Part shown: in pieces, positions 1-7,346 of the stretch
Layout: each line of letters starts with the position of its first letter
Numbering within the stretch: position 1 is the first letter of the stretch
Assembly (NCBI GenBank): GCA_900552945.1
Contig: USBI01000032.1
Coordinates: 1 to 20,939, forward strand
Origin: an uncultured Oscillospiraceae bacterium
GTDB taxonomy: Bacteria; Bacillota; Clostridia; Oscillospirales; Ruminococcaceae
Length of the DNA stretch: 20,939 bases
Direction of reading: 5' to 3'
The notes under the pieces: model-generated
Seen by the model: only the letters and a program-made list of their open reading frames with translations
Told to the model about the DNA's origin: nothing
Database searches by the model: none
Program-made: the position numbers and the translations under genes

Positions 1-75
1 ATATTCCTGCACCAGTGGCTTTTTTGTACTGTCTGCTCAATCTGGGGCGGTTCAATATTCTGCGGCTTTTATCAC

Positions 76-107
76 AAAACTCCAATGGAATTCCATTGGA
101 GTTTTTT
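76..107. terminator. Perfect 30-bp palindrome, bidirectional terminator after clpX
   Basis: Bases 76-105 are a perfect inverted repeat with no spacer: two 15-nt arms, AAAACTCCAATGGAA and its exact complement. It would fold as a long hairpin with an AATT loop. It lies 17 bases past the clpX stop. On the plus strand it is followed by TTTTTTCTC, on the minus strand by TTTTGTG, so it can end clpX transcription and, better still, a convergent transcript coming from the left. Bases 1-75 hold no gene start or stop that I can assign. Confidence 0.85.
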
Positions 108-122
108 CTCAATCAAAAATAT

Positions 123-1439
123 TCAGCTGCTTTTTTTGCGGGATTCCCGTTTTTCAGGCAATGCGTTTTTCGCTTCACCCAGTACTTTGCGTTCCCCCTC
201 AATCAATTTCGGGGACTCAGTACCTTCTACGCAGCCAGCCGTAATGATCGCTTTGGCAATTTTGTCTTCACTTGGCAGGTCAAACATCAGCTTAGACAGA
301 ACACCTTCCATAATGCCACGCAGGCCACGGGCACCAGTCTTGCGCTCCAATGTCTTCTTGGCAATAGCGACCAGCGCATCCGGCGTAAATTCCAACTCAA
401 TACCATCCATATTGAAAAGCGCCTGATACTGCTTTACAATGGCGTTTTTCGGCTCAGTCAAAATACGTACCAACGCGTTTTCATCCAGCTCCTGCAAGGT
501 GGTGATTACTGGAAGACGACCAACCAATTCCGGAATTAACCCGAAACGGACAAAATCGTGCGGAGTGACTTCTTTCATGAGCTGTGCCGTTTCCTCATCC
601 GCTTTGTTGCGGATTTTGGCGCCAAAGCCAACTGCAGAAGAACCTTTACGGCTTTGAATGATCTTTTCAATTCCTTCAAACGCACCGCCGCAGATAAAGA
701 GGATATTCTTGGTATTGATCTGAATAAACTCCTGCTGCGGGTGTTTTCTGCCACCCTGCGGAGGAACGTTGGACACGGTACCTTCCACAATCTTCAACAG
801 CGCTTGCTGCACACCTTCACCGCTGACATCGCGTGTGATGGAGGTGTTTTCGCTCTTACGCGCAATCTTATCAATTTCATCAATATAAATAATACCGCGT
901 TCCGCCGCCTCAATGTCATAATCTGCAGCCTGAATCAAACGCAGGAGTACATTTTCTACGTCTTCACCTACATAGCCGGCTTCGGTCAATGTTGTAGCAT
1001 CCGCAATGGCAAACGGAACATTGAGCATAGTCGCAAGGGTCTGCGCCAACATGGTTTTTCCGACACCGGTCGGACCAAGCAGAAGAACATTGCTCTTCTG
1101 AAGTTCCACGCCGCCGTCATCCTCGCCAAAAAAGATACGCTTATAATGGTTATAAACGGCTACAGCAAGAGCGATTTTCGCATCATCCTGCCCGATGACA
1201 TATTCGTCCAGCACCGCTTTGATCTCGCGGGGCTTTAAAAATGTCATTTCCTCCATCGAATGCGACTGGGCAACAGACGGCGCACGAAGCAGGCCGTCAT
1301 CTACCAACATTTGATAACACAAGGAAACACACTCGTCGCAGATAAACGCGCCGTTTCCATATAACAGACGGTTGACTTTGTACTCGGGTTTGCCGCAAAA
1401 ACTGCAGCGCGGCACCTTTGACTCTTCAAAACCCGCCAT
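123..1439 (-). CDS. clpX: ATP-dependent Clp protease ATP-binding subunit ClpX
   Basis: ClpX is the AAA+ unfoldase that recognises substrates and threads them into the ClpP chamber in the cytoplasm. The 438-residue protein has full family length. The N-terminal zinc-binding domain shows C12, C15, C34 and C37. Walker A is GPTGVGKT (122-129), Walker B is IIYIDEIDK (183-191), the GYVG pore loop is at 155-158, and the RKH pore loop is at 231-233. The ClpP-docking loop reads VGFG (270-273) instead of the usual IGFG, a conservative change. Sensor II lies in the GARGLRG segment. The ATG is preceded by GGAGGAGG at good spacing. It is the last gene of tig-clpP-clpX, 68 bases after clpP, with a hairpin in that gap and a palindromic terminator behind. 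Confidence 0.98.
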   Translation of the reverse strand: MAGFEESKVPRCSFCGKPEYKVNRLLYGNGAFICDECVSLCYQMLVDDGLLRAPSVAQSHSMEEMTFLKPREIKAVLDEYVIGQDDAKIALAVAVYNHYKRIFFGEDDGGVELQKSNVLLLGPTGVGKTMLAQTLATMLNVPFAIADATTLTEAGYVGEDVENVLLRLIQAADYDIEAAERGIIYIDEIDKIARKSENTSITRDVSGEGVQQALLKIVEGTVSNVPPQGGRKHPQQEFIQINTKNILFICGGAFEGIEKIIQSRKGSSAVGFGAKIRNKADEETAQLMKEVTPHDFVRFGLIPELVGRLPVITTLQELDENALVRILTEPKNAIVKQYQALFNMDGIELEFTPDALVAIAKKTLERKTGARGLRGIMEGVLSKLMFDLPSEDKIAKAIITAGCVEGTESPKLIEGERKVLGEAKNALPEKRESRKKSS

Positions 1440-1464
1440 TGTTTACCTCCTCCAATGAAACAGT

Positions 1465-1493
1465 ACCTCCCCCGGCAAATCGCCAGGAGAGGT
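1465..1493 (-). promoter_or_regulatory. Intercistronic hairpin between clpP and clpX
   Basis: Seen in sequence: in the minus-strand transcript the arms ACCTCTCCTGGC and GCCGGGGGAGGT pair over 12 bp, two of them G-U, around a GATTT loop. The U-tract behind it is poor (ACTGTTT), so this is more likely a processing or stability element, or a weak attenuator, than a full terminator. It starts 14 bases after the clpP stop, upstream of the clpX ribosome-binding site. Its function is inferred. Confidence 0.55.
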
Positions 1494-1507
1494 GCCGAAC
1501 CACTCAA

Positions 1508-2089
1508 TTATCTGCCGGAAATGACCTTATCGATCAAACCGTACTCTTTTGCCTCTTCCGCATACATAAAGTTATCACGCTCGGTATCGCGCTGAATCAC
1601 TTCCAGCGGTTTACCAGTATTTTCTGCGAGAATGCGGTTGAGCTTATCTTTAATGCGGATAATCCGCTGCGCATGGATCTGCATATCGGTCGCCTGGCCC
1701 TGCATACCGCCGAGCGGCTGATGGATCATGATCTCAGCGTTTGGCAGCGCAATTCGCTTACCTTTCGCGCCGGATGAAAGCAGGAACGCGCCCATGGACG
1801 CGGCCATACCGATGCAGATGGTCGAAACATCGCATTTGATGTAATTCATCGTATCATAAATTGCCATACCGGCCGTAATGGAACCGCCCGGGCTGTTGAT
1901 GTAAAGGCTGATATCCTTTTCCGGATCCTGACCTTCCAGGTAGAGAAGCTGAGCAACCACAAGACTAGCAGTCGCATCATTGACTTCATCCGATAACATG
2001 ATGATACGATCGTTGAGCAGGCGGGAGAAAATATCGTAAGAACGCTCGCCGCGGTTTGTCTGTTCAACTACATATGGTACTAAACTCAT
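1508..2089 (-). CDS. clpP: ATP-dependent Clp protease proteolytic subunit ClpP
   Basis: ClpP is the serine protease that forms the tetradecameric degradation chamber fed by ClpX or ClpC. The 193-residue length is normal. The catalytic triad is visible and canonically numbered: S98 in GMAASMG, H123 in IMIHQP and D172 in ERDNF. The SPGGS segment (66-70) shapes the oxyanion region. There is no long cleavable propeptide. The ATG start has GGAGGCG upstream at good spacing. It lies between tig (38 bases upstream) and clpX, the common Clostridia/Bacillus arrangement that couples folding at the ribosome to degradation. No promoter is evident in the short tig-clpP gap, so it is probably co-transcribed from the tig promoter. 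Only one clpP is present in this window. Confidence 0.98.
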   Translation of the reverse strand: MSLVPYVVEQTNRGERSYDIFSRLLNDRIIMLSDEVNDATASLVVAQLLYLEGQDPEKDISLYINSPGGSITAGMAIYDTMNYIKCDVSTICIGMAASMGAFLLSSGAKGKRIALPNAEIMIHQPLGGMQGQATDMQIHAQRIIRIKDKLNRILAENTGKPLEVIQRDTERDNFMYAEEAKEYGLIDKVISGR

Positions 2090-2128
2090 TTCGATTCGCC
2101 TCCAAACATTACGGCGCCGAAATTCAGG

Positions 2129-3571
2129 TTATTTGGCGTCGTCTTCCGAATTTTCCTCGGCTTTCGGGGTTGCAGCTTTTTTAGACGCAGTTTTTTTCGC
2201 CGGAGCTTTTTTTGGCTTCACAGCATCGTCCGCCGCATCCGCTTTCTTTGCAGTGCTCTTCTTTGCAGCAGTCTTTTTCGCAGCCGGCTTTTTGTCGGTG
2301 ATCTCAGCGGTTTCTTTAATCAGGTCGATTGCTTTGTTAACCGCAATATCTTTTACCAGCTCATCAGACGGAACGATCTCTTTGAGCTTGTCGGCTTCCA
2401 TACCGTACTGCTCTGCCATCTTGTTGTACTGAGCGTCAATATCTTCCTCAGTCGGAACAATGTTTTCCAGCTCAACAATCTTCTCGAGAGCGAGACGGAT
2501 CTTGACCTGTTTTTCAGCCTGCGCACGGAAGGTCTCTTTGAGCGCATCCGCGGTCATGCCGGTGTACTGCAGGTAAAGGTCAAGGCTCATACCCTGAGAC
2601 TGCAGACGGTAAGCAAACTCATTAACCGATTCCTGCGCACGGTTTTCAAACATGACTTCCGGAATTTCACCTTTCATGTTTTCAACAACCTTGTCGACCA
2701 GATCATTTTCGACCTGCTCGTCAGCTGCTTTCTCGTTGCGCTCGGTCATTTTCGCTTTGATGTCTGCTTTCAAAGCGTCCAACGTATCAAACTCGCTGAC
2801 GTCTTTCGCAAACTCATCATCCAGCTCCGGAAGCTCTTTCTTTTTAAGCTCATGCAGCTTAATTTTGAACACAGCCGGTTTGCCTTTGAGATCATCAACA
2901 TGATAATCTTCCGGGAAGCTCACATTTACATCGAATTCCTCGCCCGGTTTATGACCGATCATCTGATCCTCAAAGCCCGGGATGAACTGACCGGAACCGA
3001 GTTCCAAGCTGTAATGCTCTGCTTTACCACCGTCAAACGGTTTGTCATCCACATAACCGTCAAAATCGAACTCAGCAATATCGCCTTTTTCCGCGCCGCG
3101 GTCTTCCACGGTAATGGTGCGGGCATTGCGGTCCTGCATGCGAGCGATTTCAGCGTCAACTTCTGCGTCCTCTACAGGATTGACGGTTTTGGTTACTTTT
3201 ATACCTTTGTAGTCAGTAACCTCAACATCCGGTTTTACAATGCAGGTCGCCTTAAAGGTATAGCCTTCTTCTTTGCTGACCGAAGTGACTTCCACTTCCG
3301 GACGGTCAACCAGTTCCAGCTCCGCTTCTTTTACGGCAGCTTCCAAAGCAGCCGGATAAGAATCGTTGATGGCATCCTCAAAAAAGATTTCCGGGCCGTA
3401 GAGTTTCTCTACGATTTTACGGGTCGCTTTTCCTTTGCGGAAACCCGGAACCTGAATTTTGTTTTTATTTTTCAGGTAAGCTTTCTGCAGAGCCTCTTCA
3501 AAGCTCGCAGCATCGACCTTGACTTCTAATTCATATTTATTGGTCTCAACCGATTTTTTTGAAGTTAACAT
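2129..3571 (-). CDS. tig: Trigger factor (ribosome-associated chaperone and PPIase) with Lys/Ala-rich tail
   Basis: Trigger factor binds near the ribosomal exit tunnel and assists folding of new chains; it also has peptidyl-prolyl isomerase activity. The ribosome-docking signature GFRKGK is at residues 43-48. The FKBP-like domain is near 155-245, and the helical C-terminal substrate-binding region runs to about 426. Residues 427-480 are an extra 54-residue tail that is low-complexity, rich in Lys and Ala (repeats such as PAAKKTAAKK, APAKKTASKK) and ends acidic (EENSEDDAK). Most trigger factors end near 430 residues, so this is an extension. The ATG has AGGAGG upstream, with an extended -10 promoter just before it. 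It is first gene of tig-clpP-clpX. The tail resembles basic histone-H1-like tails, but I cannot assign it a role. Confidence 0.96.
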   Translation of the reverse strand: MLTSKKSVETNKYELEVKVDAASFEEALQKAYLKNKNKIQVPGFRKGKATRKIVEKLYGPEIFFEDAINDSYPAALEAAVKEAELELVDRPEVEVTSVSKEEGYTFKATCIVKPDVEVTDYKGIKVTKTVNPVEDAEVDAEIARMQDRNARTITVEDRGAEKGDIAEFDFDGYVDDKPFDGGKAEHYSLELGSGQFIPGFEDQMIGHKPGEEFDVNVSFPEDYHVDDLKGKPAVFKIKLHELKKKELPELDDEFAKDVSEFDTLDALKADIKAKMTERNEKAADEQVENDLVDKVVENMKGEIPEVMFENRAQESVNEFAYRLQSQGMSLDLYLQYTGMTADALKETFRAQAEKQVKIRLALEKIVELENIVPTEEDIDAQYNKMAEQYGMEADKLKEIVPSDELVKDIAVNKAIDLIKETAEITDKKPAAKKTAAKKSTAKKADAADDAVKPKKAPAKKTASKKAATPKAEENSEDDAK

Positions 3572-3610
3572 ATTGTTTCCTCCTGAAATTTATACTTTTC
3601 CAACTTTGTC

Positions 3611-3639
3611 ATTATACCATAAAGTTTTTCGCTTGACTA
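3611..3639 (-). promoter_or_regulatory. SigA-type promoter of tig-clpP-clpX
   Basis: On the minus strand: -35 TAGTCA (3634-3639), a 17-base spacer, and -10 TATAAT (3611-3616) preceded by TGG, an extended -10. The predicted start leaves an untranslated leader of about 30 bases before tig. The promoter sits just past the end of the metallophosphoesterase gene, with no terminator between, so some read-through into tig is possible. I see no CtsR or HrcA/CIRCE-type operator here. Confidence 0.75.
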
Positions 3640-3656
3640 CCATATTTTTTATGTTT

Positions 3657-4358
3657 TCAATAATTGTTAATTTCTGCTATTTTCACTGGTCGAAATTTGG
3701 TGAAATCACAAGAAACCAACTCATAACAAATGCCTTTATAGCAGCCTGTAATCGCATTTTGATGGGATTTTCCATGCAGATGCCCGTAATATACCCGCTT
3801 GACCGAAAATCGTTCCAGCACTTCCAGCATCTCGGCACAGTCCCCTTTTTTGGAAACCGGCGGATAATGCAGGAAAACAATCGGCTCTTTTCCGTCCCGG
3901 ACAGCTTGCTCCAGCGACCGTTCCAAACGCCCTGCCTCACGCAAAATGATTTTGTAATTCTGCGGTTCACCCGGTTCATTCATCCAACCGCGGGTACCGC
4001 AGATGCCATAAGGACCAAACGGATAATAATTATTAAACAGGAGCTTTAAACTGCCGAAACCCTTTTCCGCCCAGAACCGCTCTACCTTGGCTCTGGTTGA
4101 AAACCACAGGTCATGATTGCCTTTGAGGAGAATTTTGGTCCCGTTCAATCGGTCTAAAAACGCAAAATCCGGTTCAGATTCGTTCAAATCGATCCCCCAG
4201 GAAAGGTCACCGGCAACAACGACGGTATCCTCCGGCGCGACCACAGCCTGCCAATTTTCGGAAAACCGGGTAACATAATCGTTCCAGCCGTAAAAAATAT
4301 CCATTGGCTTATCCACACCAAAAGAAAGGTGCGGGTCCGCAATGACGAATAAATTCAC
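3657..4358 (-). CDS. Calcineurin-like metallophosphoesterase, COG1768-like
   Basis: Predicted cytoplasmic phosphohydrolase of the binuclear-metal calcineurin fold. The ordered motifs are visible: ADPHLSFG near the start, AGDLSWG, LKGNHDLW, FLHYPP and YYGHLHG. These supply the Asp, His and Asn ligands of a two-metal site. There is no signal peptide or membrane segment. I chose the GTG start at 4358 (VNLFVIADPH, 233 residues) because AAGGAGGTG lies just upstream at good spacing; the longer ATG start at 4391 would add 11 residues and has no such site. The natural substrate is unknown, and the neighbourhood (tig operon one side, divergent DUF1540 gene on the other) does not suggest one. Confidence 0.88.
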   Translation of the reverse strand: MNLFVIADPHLSFGVDKPMDIFYGWNDYVTRFSENWQAVVAPEDTVVVAGDLSWGIDLNESEPDFAFLDRLNGTKILLKGNHDLWFSTRAKVERFWAEKGFGSLKLLFNNYYPFGPYGICGTRGWMNEPGEPQNYKIILREAGRLERSLEQAVRDGKEPIVFLHYPPVSKKGDCAEMLEVLERFSVKRVYYGHLHGKSHQNAITGCYKGICYELVSCDFTKFRPVKIAEINNY

Positions 4359-4423
4359 CGCACACCTCCTTTTTCCAGCGGCAAAAATCAATAAATCACA
4401 TTAAAAAGCAGATACTAAAAACG

Positions 4424-4440
4424 AAATACAACATGTATTT
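4424..4440. promoter_or_regulatory. 17-bp inverted repeat between divergent genes
   Basis: AAATACA, three bases, TGTATTT: two perfect 7-base arms, centred 32 bases before the DUF1540 start codon in the 105-base gap to the divergent phosphoesterase gene. The size and position fit an operator for a dimeric regulator. I could not identify the regulator or a convincing SigA promoter for either gene in this gap. AT-rich symmetry by chance is possible. Confidence 0.4.
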
Positions 4441-4463
4441 CAAAAACTGAGGAGGGATGTTTC

Positions 4464-4634
4464 ATGTTTGACTACAAAAAGGACGGGCAGTCCATCAACC
4501 ATGTTCACTGTGATGTGAAAAACTGTATCCACAACGGCCACAACTGCAACTGCACGGCAAAAGAGATCAAGGTAGGACCGCATCAGGCTTCCTCCTGTTC
4601 TGACACCGTTTGCCAGAGCTTTGTAAAGCAGTAA
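4464..4634 (+). CDS. DUF1540 small cysteine-rich protein
   Basis: This 56-residue protein is the only plus-strand gene. Its sequence fits Pfam DUF1540: six cysteines at 16, 21, 28, 30, 45 and 50, with CDVKNC, the CTAKEIKVG core and a C-terminal SDTVCQSF close to the family's C-x-TF ending. The pattern suggests metal binding, probably zinc, but the function of the family is not known to me. The ATG has GGAGG 8 bases upstream, and a strong intrinsic terminator follows the stop, so it is a complete monocistronic unit. DUF1540 proteins are common in spore-forming Clostridia. A sporulation link is only a guess here, as I see no clear SigE/F/G promoter. Confidence 0.9.
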   Translation: MFDYKKDGQSINHVHCDVKNCIHNGHNCNCTAKEIKVGPHQASSCSDTVCQSFVKQ

Positions 4635-4654
4635 AACACCCGCCAGTATAAGGG

Positions 4655-4696
4655 CAGTCCGCCGCATTCTCATGCAGCGGACTGTTTTCTTTTTTC
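4655..4696 (+). terminator. Intrinsic terminator of the DUF1540 gene
   Basis: Arms CAGTCCGC (4655-4662) and GCGGACTG (4677-4684) pair perfectly, with three more pairs inside (GCA/TGC) after one mismatch and a six-base loop. The run TTTTCTTTTTTC follows on the plus strand. It begins 20 bases after the stop codon. On the minus strand there is no U-tract, so it would serve thrC, which converges from the right, only poorly. No other clear thrC terminator is visible in 4697-4753. Confidence 0.88.
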
Positions 4697-4753
4697 AAAT
4701 GAACCATACCCTGCCACGCCAAATTTCGTTTGAATTCAAGGCAGATAAAGCTC

Positions 4754-6247
4754 TTATAACTGCAGCATATCCCGAACGACTTTCGGCATATCCCCTACCG
4801 CCACACTCTTTTGGAAGCGGATTTCCTTGCCATCCAGCTCAGAGATCGCTTTCGGCGGCTCAAGGCCAGTCAAAAGGCTGAGCAAGCGGTTATCATCAAA
4901 ATCGTTCGAAGGATTCGTCTCCGGAGAAACCGCCTGAATGACTGTATCGGTAAACTTATAGGGATTCGCAGTGGAAGCGATAATGGTCTTGGTCATATCG
5001 CCAGTGCGCGCTTTGTAGTCCTCATACACCTTTACACCGACTGCGGTATGCGGATCGCAAACGTAAGAGTACTGTGAAAAGACCGAAGAGATGGTAGAAA
5101 CCGTCTGTTCCTCATCGCAGAAGCCGGCATCAAACTCCGCCTGAAGTTTCGCAAGCACATCCGCCGGGACCGTGAATTTCCCGGTTTCTTTCAGCTCGCT
5201 GTACCAGGAGCGGACCGCCGCATCATCGCAGCCGGAAAGCAGGTATAGAAGCCGTTCCAGATTGCTGGAGATGAGAATATCCATCGACGGAGAGGATGTG
5301 GTATAAAAATCGCGGTTGCGGTCATACACACCGGTTTTGATGAAATCGGTGAGGATGTTGTTTTTGTTGGAAGCGCAGATGAGCCGGTTGACCGGAAGGC
5401 CCATATGCTTCGCGTAATACGCCGCAAGGATATTGCCGAAGTTTCCGGTCGGCACAACAATGTTGACCTTTTCGCCCAATTCAATATCCCCGTTGGCAAG
5501 CAGGTCGCAGTAAGCGGAAATATAATAAACAATCTGCGGAACGAGGCGCCCCCAGTTGATGGAGTTAGCGCTGGAGAACATCATACCCTTCGCGTCCAGC
5601 TCTCCTTTGAGCGCATTGTCAGTAAACATGGCTTTTACCGCGGTCTGCGCGTCGTCAAAATTGCCTTTGACTGCACAAACACCTACATTTTCGCCTTCCT
5701 GTGTGGTCATCTGCAATTTCTGCATCGGGCTGACGCCGTCTTCCGGATAGAACACCAGAATACGGGTTCCTTCAACGTCTTTAAAACCTTCCAGCGCAGC
5801 TTTACCGGTATCGCCGGAGGTTGCAACCAGAATGACGACCTCTTTATTCGCGATTGTTTTCTGCACCGAAATGGTAAGCAGATACGGAAGCAGCTGGAGC
5901 GCCATATCTTTGAACGCGCAGGTAGGACCATGCCAAAGTTCCAACATATAAGTACCTTCGCCAAGGCGTGCAAGTTCAGCGATTTTATCGCTCCCGAATT
6001 TTTCTGCGGTGTACGCGCTGCGCACGCAGTAACCAAGCTCATCCATGGAAAAATCGGTCAAAAATTTTGCGAGAATATATTCAGCGCGCTGTACATAGTT
6101 TTCTTCAATCAGACTTCCAATTTCTTCCAGAGGCATCTGCGGAATGGTTTCCGGAACAAACAGCCCGCCATCCTTTGAAATGCCCATTGCAATGGCCTGT
6201 GCGGAAGAAACCACTTCCGCGCTGTTGCGCGTACTCCTGTAATTCAT
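4754..6247 (-). CDS. thrC: Threonine synthase
   Basis: Converts O-phospho-L-homoserine and water to L-threonine and phosphate, the last step of threonine synthesis; PLP-dependent and cytoplasmic. The 497-residue length fits the long ThrC class (fold type II). The PLP lysine is K113 in GPTCAFKD. The phosphate-binding loop is ATSGDTGKAALEGF, and the N-terminal MNYRSTRN segment is typical for long ThrC. The ATG has AAGGAG upstream. It has its own promoter and stands alone: the other threonine genes (hom, thrB) are not in the window. The short leader of about 35 bases leaves no room for a T-box or threonine attenuator. Confidence 0.96.
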   Translation of the reverse strand: MNYRSTRNSAEVVSSAQAIAMGISKDGGLFVPETIPQMPLEEIGSLIEENYVQRAEYILAKFLTDFSMDELGYCVRSAYTAEKFGSDKIAELARLGEGTYMLELWHGPTCAFKDMALQLLPYLLTISVQKTIANKEVVILVATSGDTGKAALEGFKDVEGTRILVFYPEDGVSPMQKLQMTTQEGENVGVCAVKGNFDDAQTAVKAMFTDNALKGELDAKGMMFSSANSINWGRLVPQIVYYISAYCDLLANGDIELGEKVNIVVPTGNFGNILAAYYAKHMGLPVNRLICASNKNNILTDFIKTGVYDRNRDFYTTSSPSMDILISSNLERLLYLLSGCDDAAVRSWYSELKETGKFTVPADVLAKLQAEFDAGFCDEEQTVSTISSVFSQYSYVCDPHTAVGVKVYEDYKARTGDMTKTIIASTANPYKFTDTVIQAVSPETNPSNDFDDNRLLSLLTGLEPPKAISELDGKEIRFQKSVAVGDMPKVVRDMLQL

Positions 6248-6286
6248 AACGACACTCCTTGCTGTTATTTGAAATCGTTTGTCCTT

Positions 6287-6315
6287 ATTTTAACACAATC
6301 CGTAAGGATGAACAA
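6287..6315 (-). promoter_or_regulatory. Promoter of thrC
   Basis: On the minus strand: -35 TTGTTC (6310-6315), a 17-base spacer, -10 TAAAAT (6287-6292) with TGT directly before it (extended -10). The predicted leader is about 35 bases. The -35 is weak (3 of 6 matches), but the TGn motif compensates. No terminator is visible between the end of rnhB-yraN and this promoter. Confidence 0.6.
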
Positions 6316-6350
6316 CTACTCCAAACGTATTATTCCCAAAAAACGGCTTG

Positions 6351-7346
6351 TTACAGAAAGAATTCACGGCTGTCCGGCTCAAACGCATTTTCCAAAACCG
6401 AAACACTGTGAACCCGGCTCCCGTCCAAGGTAACCTCCGCCACATCGAACCGAGGCTGCAGCTCATTTCCCGCCTCATCCCGCATACCGAATGCGGAAAT
6501 ATAATGCAGGGCTGTTTTGATTATTTTACGCTGTTTGCTTAAATTCACGGCCTCCGCGGGAGAAACCAAACTATCCTGCGCACGGGCCTTTACCTCACAG
6601 AAAACGAGCGTTTTCTCATCCCGCAAAATAAGGTCGATTTCCCCGTACGGGCTGTGATAGTTCTTTGCGGCGAGGTGAAATCCGCGGGAAAGGTACTCCT
6701 CTTTCGCCGCATTCTCCCCGATAACACCCCGCAGATGCGCATTCGGTTTTTCGGCATTCAGCATTTTTTTCAAAAAGGTTTTTCGGTGAATGGGTGATAC
6801 GCCATATTCCAAAATCGCGGCGTAATGCTCCTTAGTGGGATACCCTTTATGCTTTTCAAACCCATATTCCGGGTAAAGCGGAGCGGTCGCCTGCATGGCG
6901 CGGTCCCGCGATACTTTGGCGAGCACCGAAGCCGCCGCTATGGAAGCGGAGGTCGCATCTCCTTTGACAAGGCACCCGCACGGCGCGTCGAGTGACGGCG
7001 GCGTACGGTTCCCGTCTATGAGAATGTAATCCGGTTTGACCGCAAGCCCTTCCACCGCGCGCTGCATGGCAAGAAAGGTCGCCTGCAAAATGTTGAGCCG
7101 GTCGATCTCCTCCGCCGAAGTGGAAGCAACGCAATACGCCACCGCCTGACGGATGATTTCATCATAAAGCTGTTCCCGCTTTTTCTCGGTAAGCTTTTTG
7201 CTGTCATCCAAACCCGGCAGACAGGCATCCGGCGGCAGGATCACCGCAGCAGCATATACATCACCTGCAAGCGGACCGCGCCCGGCTTCATCCACCCCGC
7301 AAAGAAGAGGATAACCAAGGCTTTTATCATATTCGAACAGATTCAT
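6351..7346 (-). CDS. rnhB: Fused ribonuclease HII and YraN (UPF0102) nuclease-like protein
   Basis: One uninterrupted 331-residue frame joins two proteins usually encoded separately. Residues 1 to about 200 are RNase HII, which removes RNA (including single ribonucleotides) from DNA: DEAGRG at 19-24, D111 in LIDGN and D130 in KGDA are the expected acidic residues, and KHKGYPTKEH is near 165-174. Residues from about 206 are YraN/UPF0102, a predicted PD-(D/E)XK nuclease fold: GENAAKEEYL near 210-219, GEIDLI at 235-240 with D238, and FCEVKAR at 249-255 with E251 and K253. The linker is only about 10 residues. The ATG overlaps the rbgA stop as ATGA, showing translational coupling. In many Firmicutes rnhB and yraN are neighbours, so loss of the intervening stop is the likely origin. 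Confidence 0.94.
   Translation of the reverse strand: MNLFEYDKSLGYPLLCGVDEAGRGPLAGDVYAAAVILPPDACLPGLDDSKKLTEKKREQLYDEIIRQAVAYCVASTSAEEIDRLNILQATFLAMQRAVEGLAVKPDYILIDGNRTPPSLDAPCGCLVKGDATSASIAAASVLAKVSRDRAMQATAPLYPEYGFEKHKGYPTKEHYAAILEYGVSPIHRKTFLKKMLNAEKPNAHLRGVIGENAAKEEYLSRGFHLAAKNYHSPYGEIDLILRDEKTLVFCEVKARAQDSLVSPAEAVNLSKQRKIIKTALHYISAFGMRDEAGNELQPRFDVAEVTLDGSRVHSVSVLENAFEPDSREFFL

Noticed and set aside
2133..2432. Hydrophobic Phe/Ala-rich plus-strand ORF that looks like a membrane protein
   Set aside because: It is the antisense reading of the Lys/Ala repeat tail of trigger factor (AAR/TTT codons become Phe), not a gene.
4697..4753. thrC terminator in the convergent gap
   Set aside because: Only a 5-bp CTGCC/GGCAG pairing with a large loop is present, and the A/T-rich run follows at a distance; this is too weak to call.
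5405..6178. 257-codon plus-strand ORF inside thrC
   Set aside because: It is fully antisense to thrC, the translation is low-complexity and unlike any family, and it has no ribosome site. The same holds for the long plus-strand frames at 558-1238, 2852-3529, 7527-7979, 8001-8711 and 19726-20688.
6248..6350. T-box or threonine attenuator before thrC
   Set aside because: The predicted leader is only about 35 bases, with no tandem Thr codons, no T-box sequence and no terminator/antiterminator pair.
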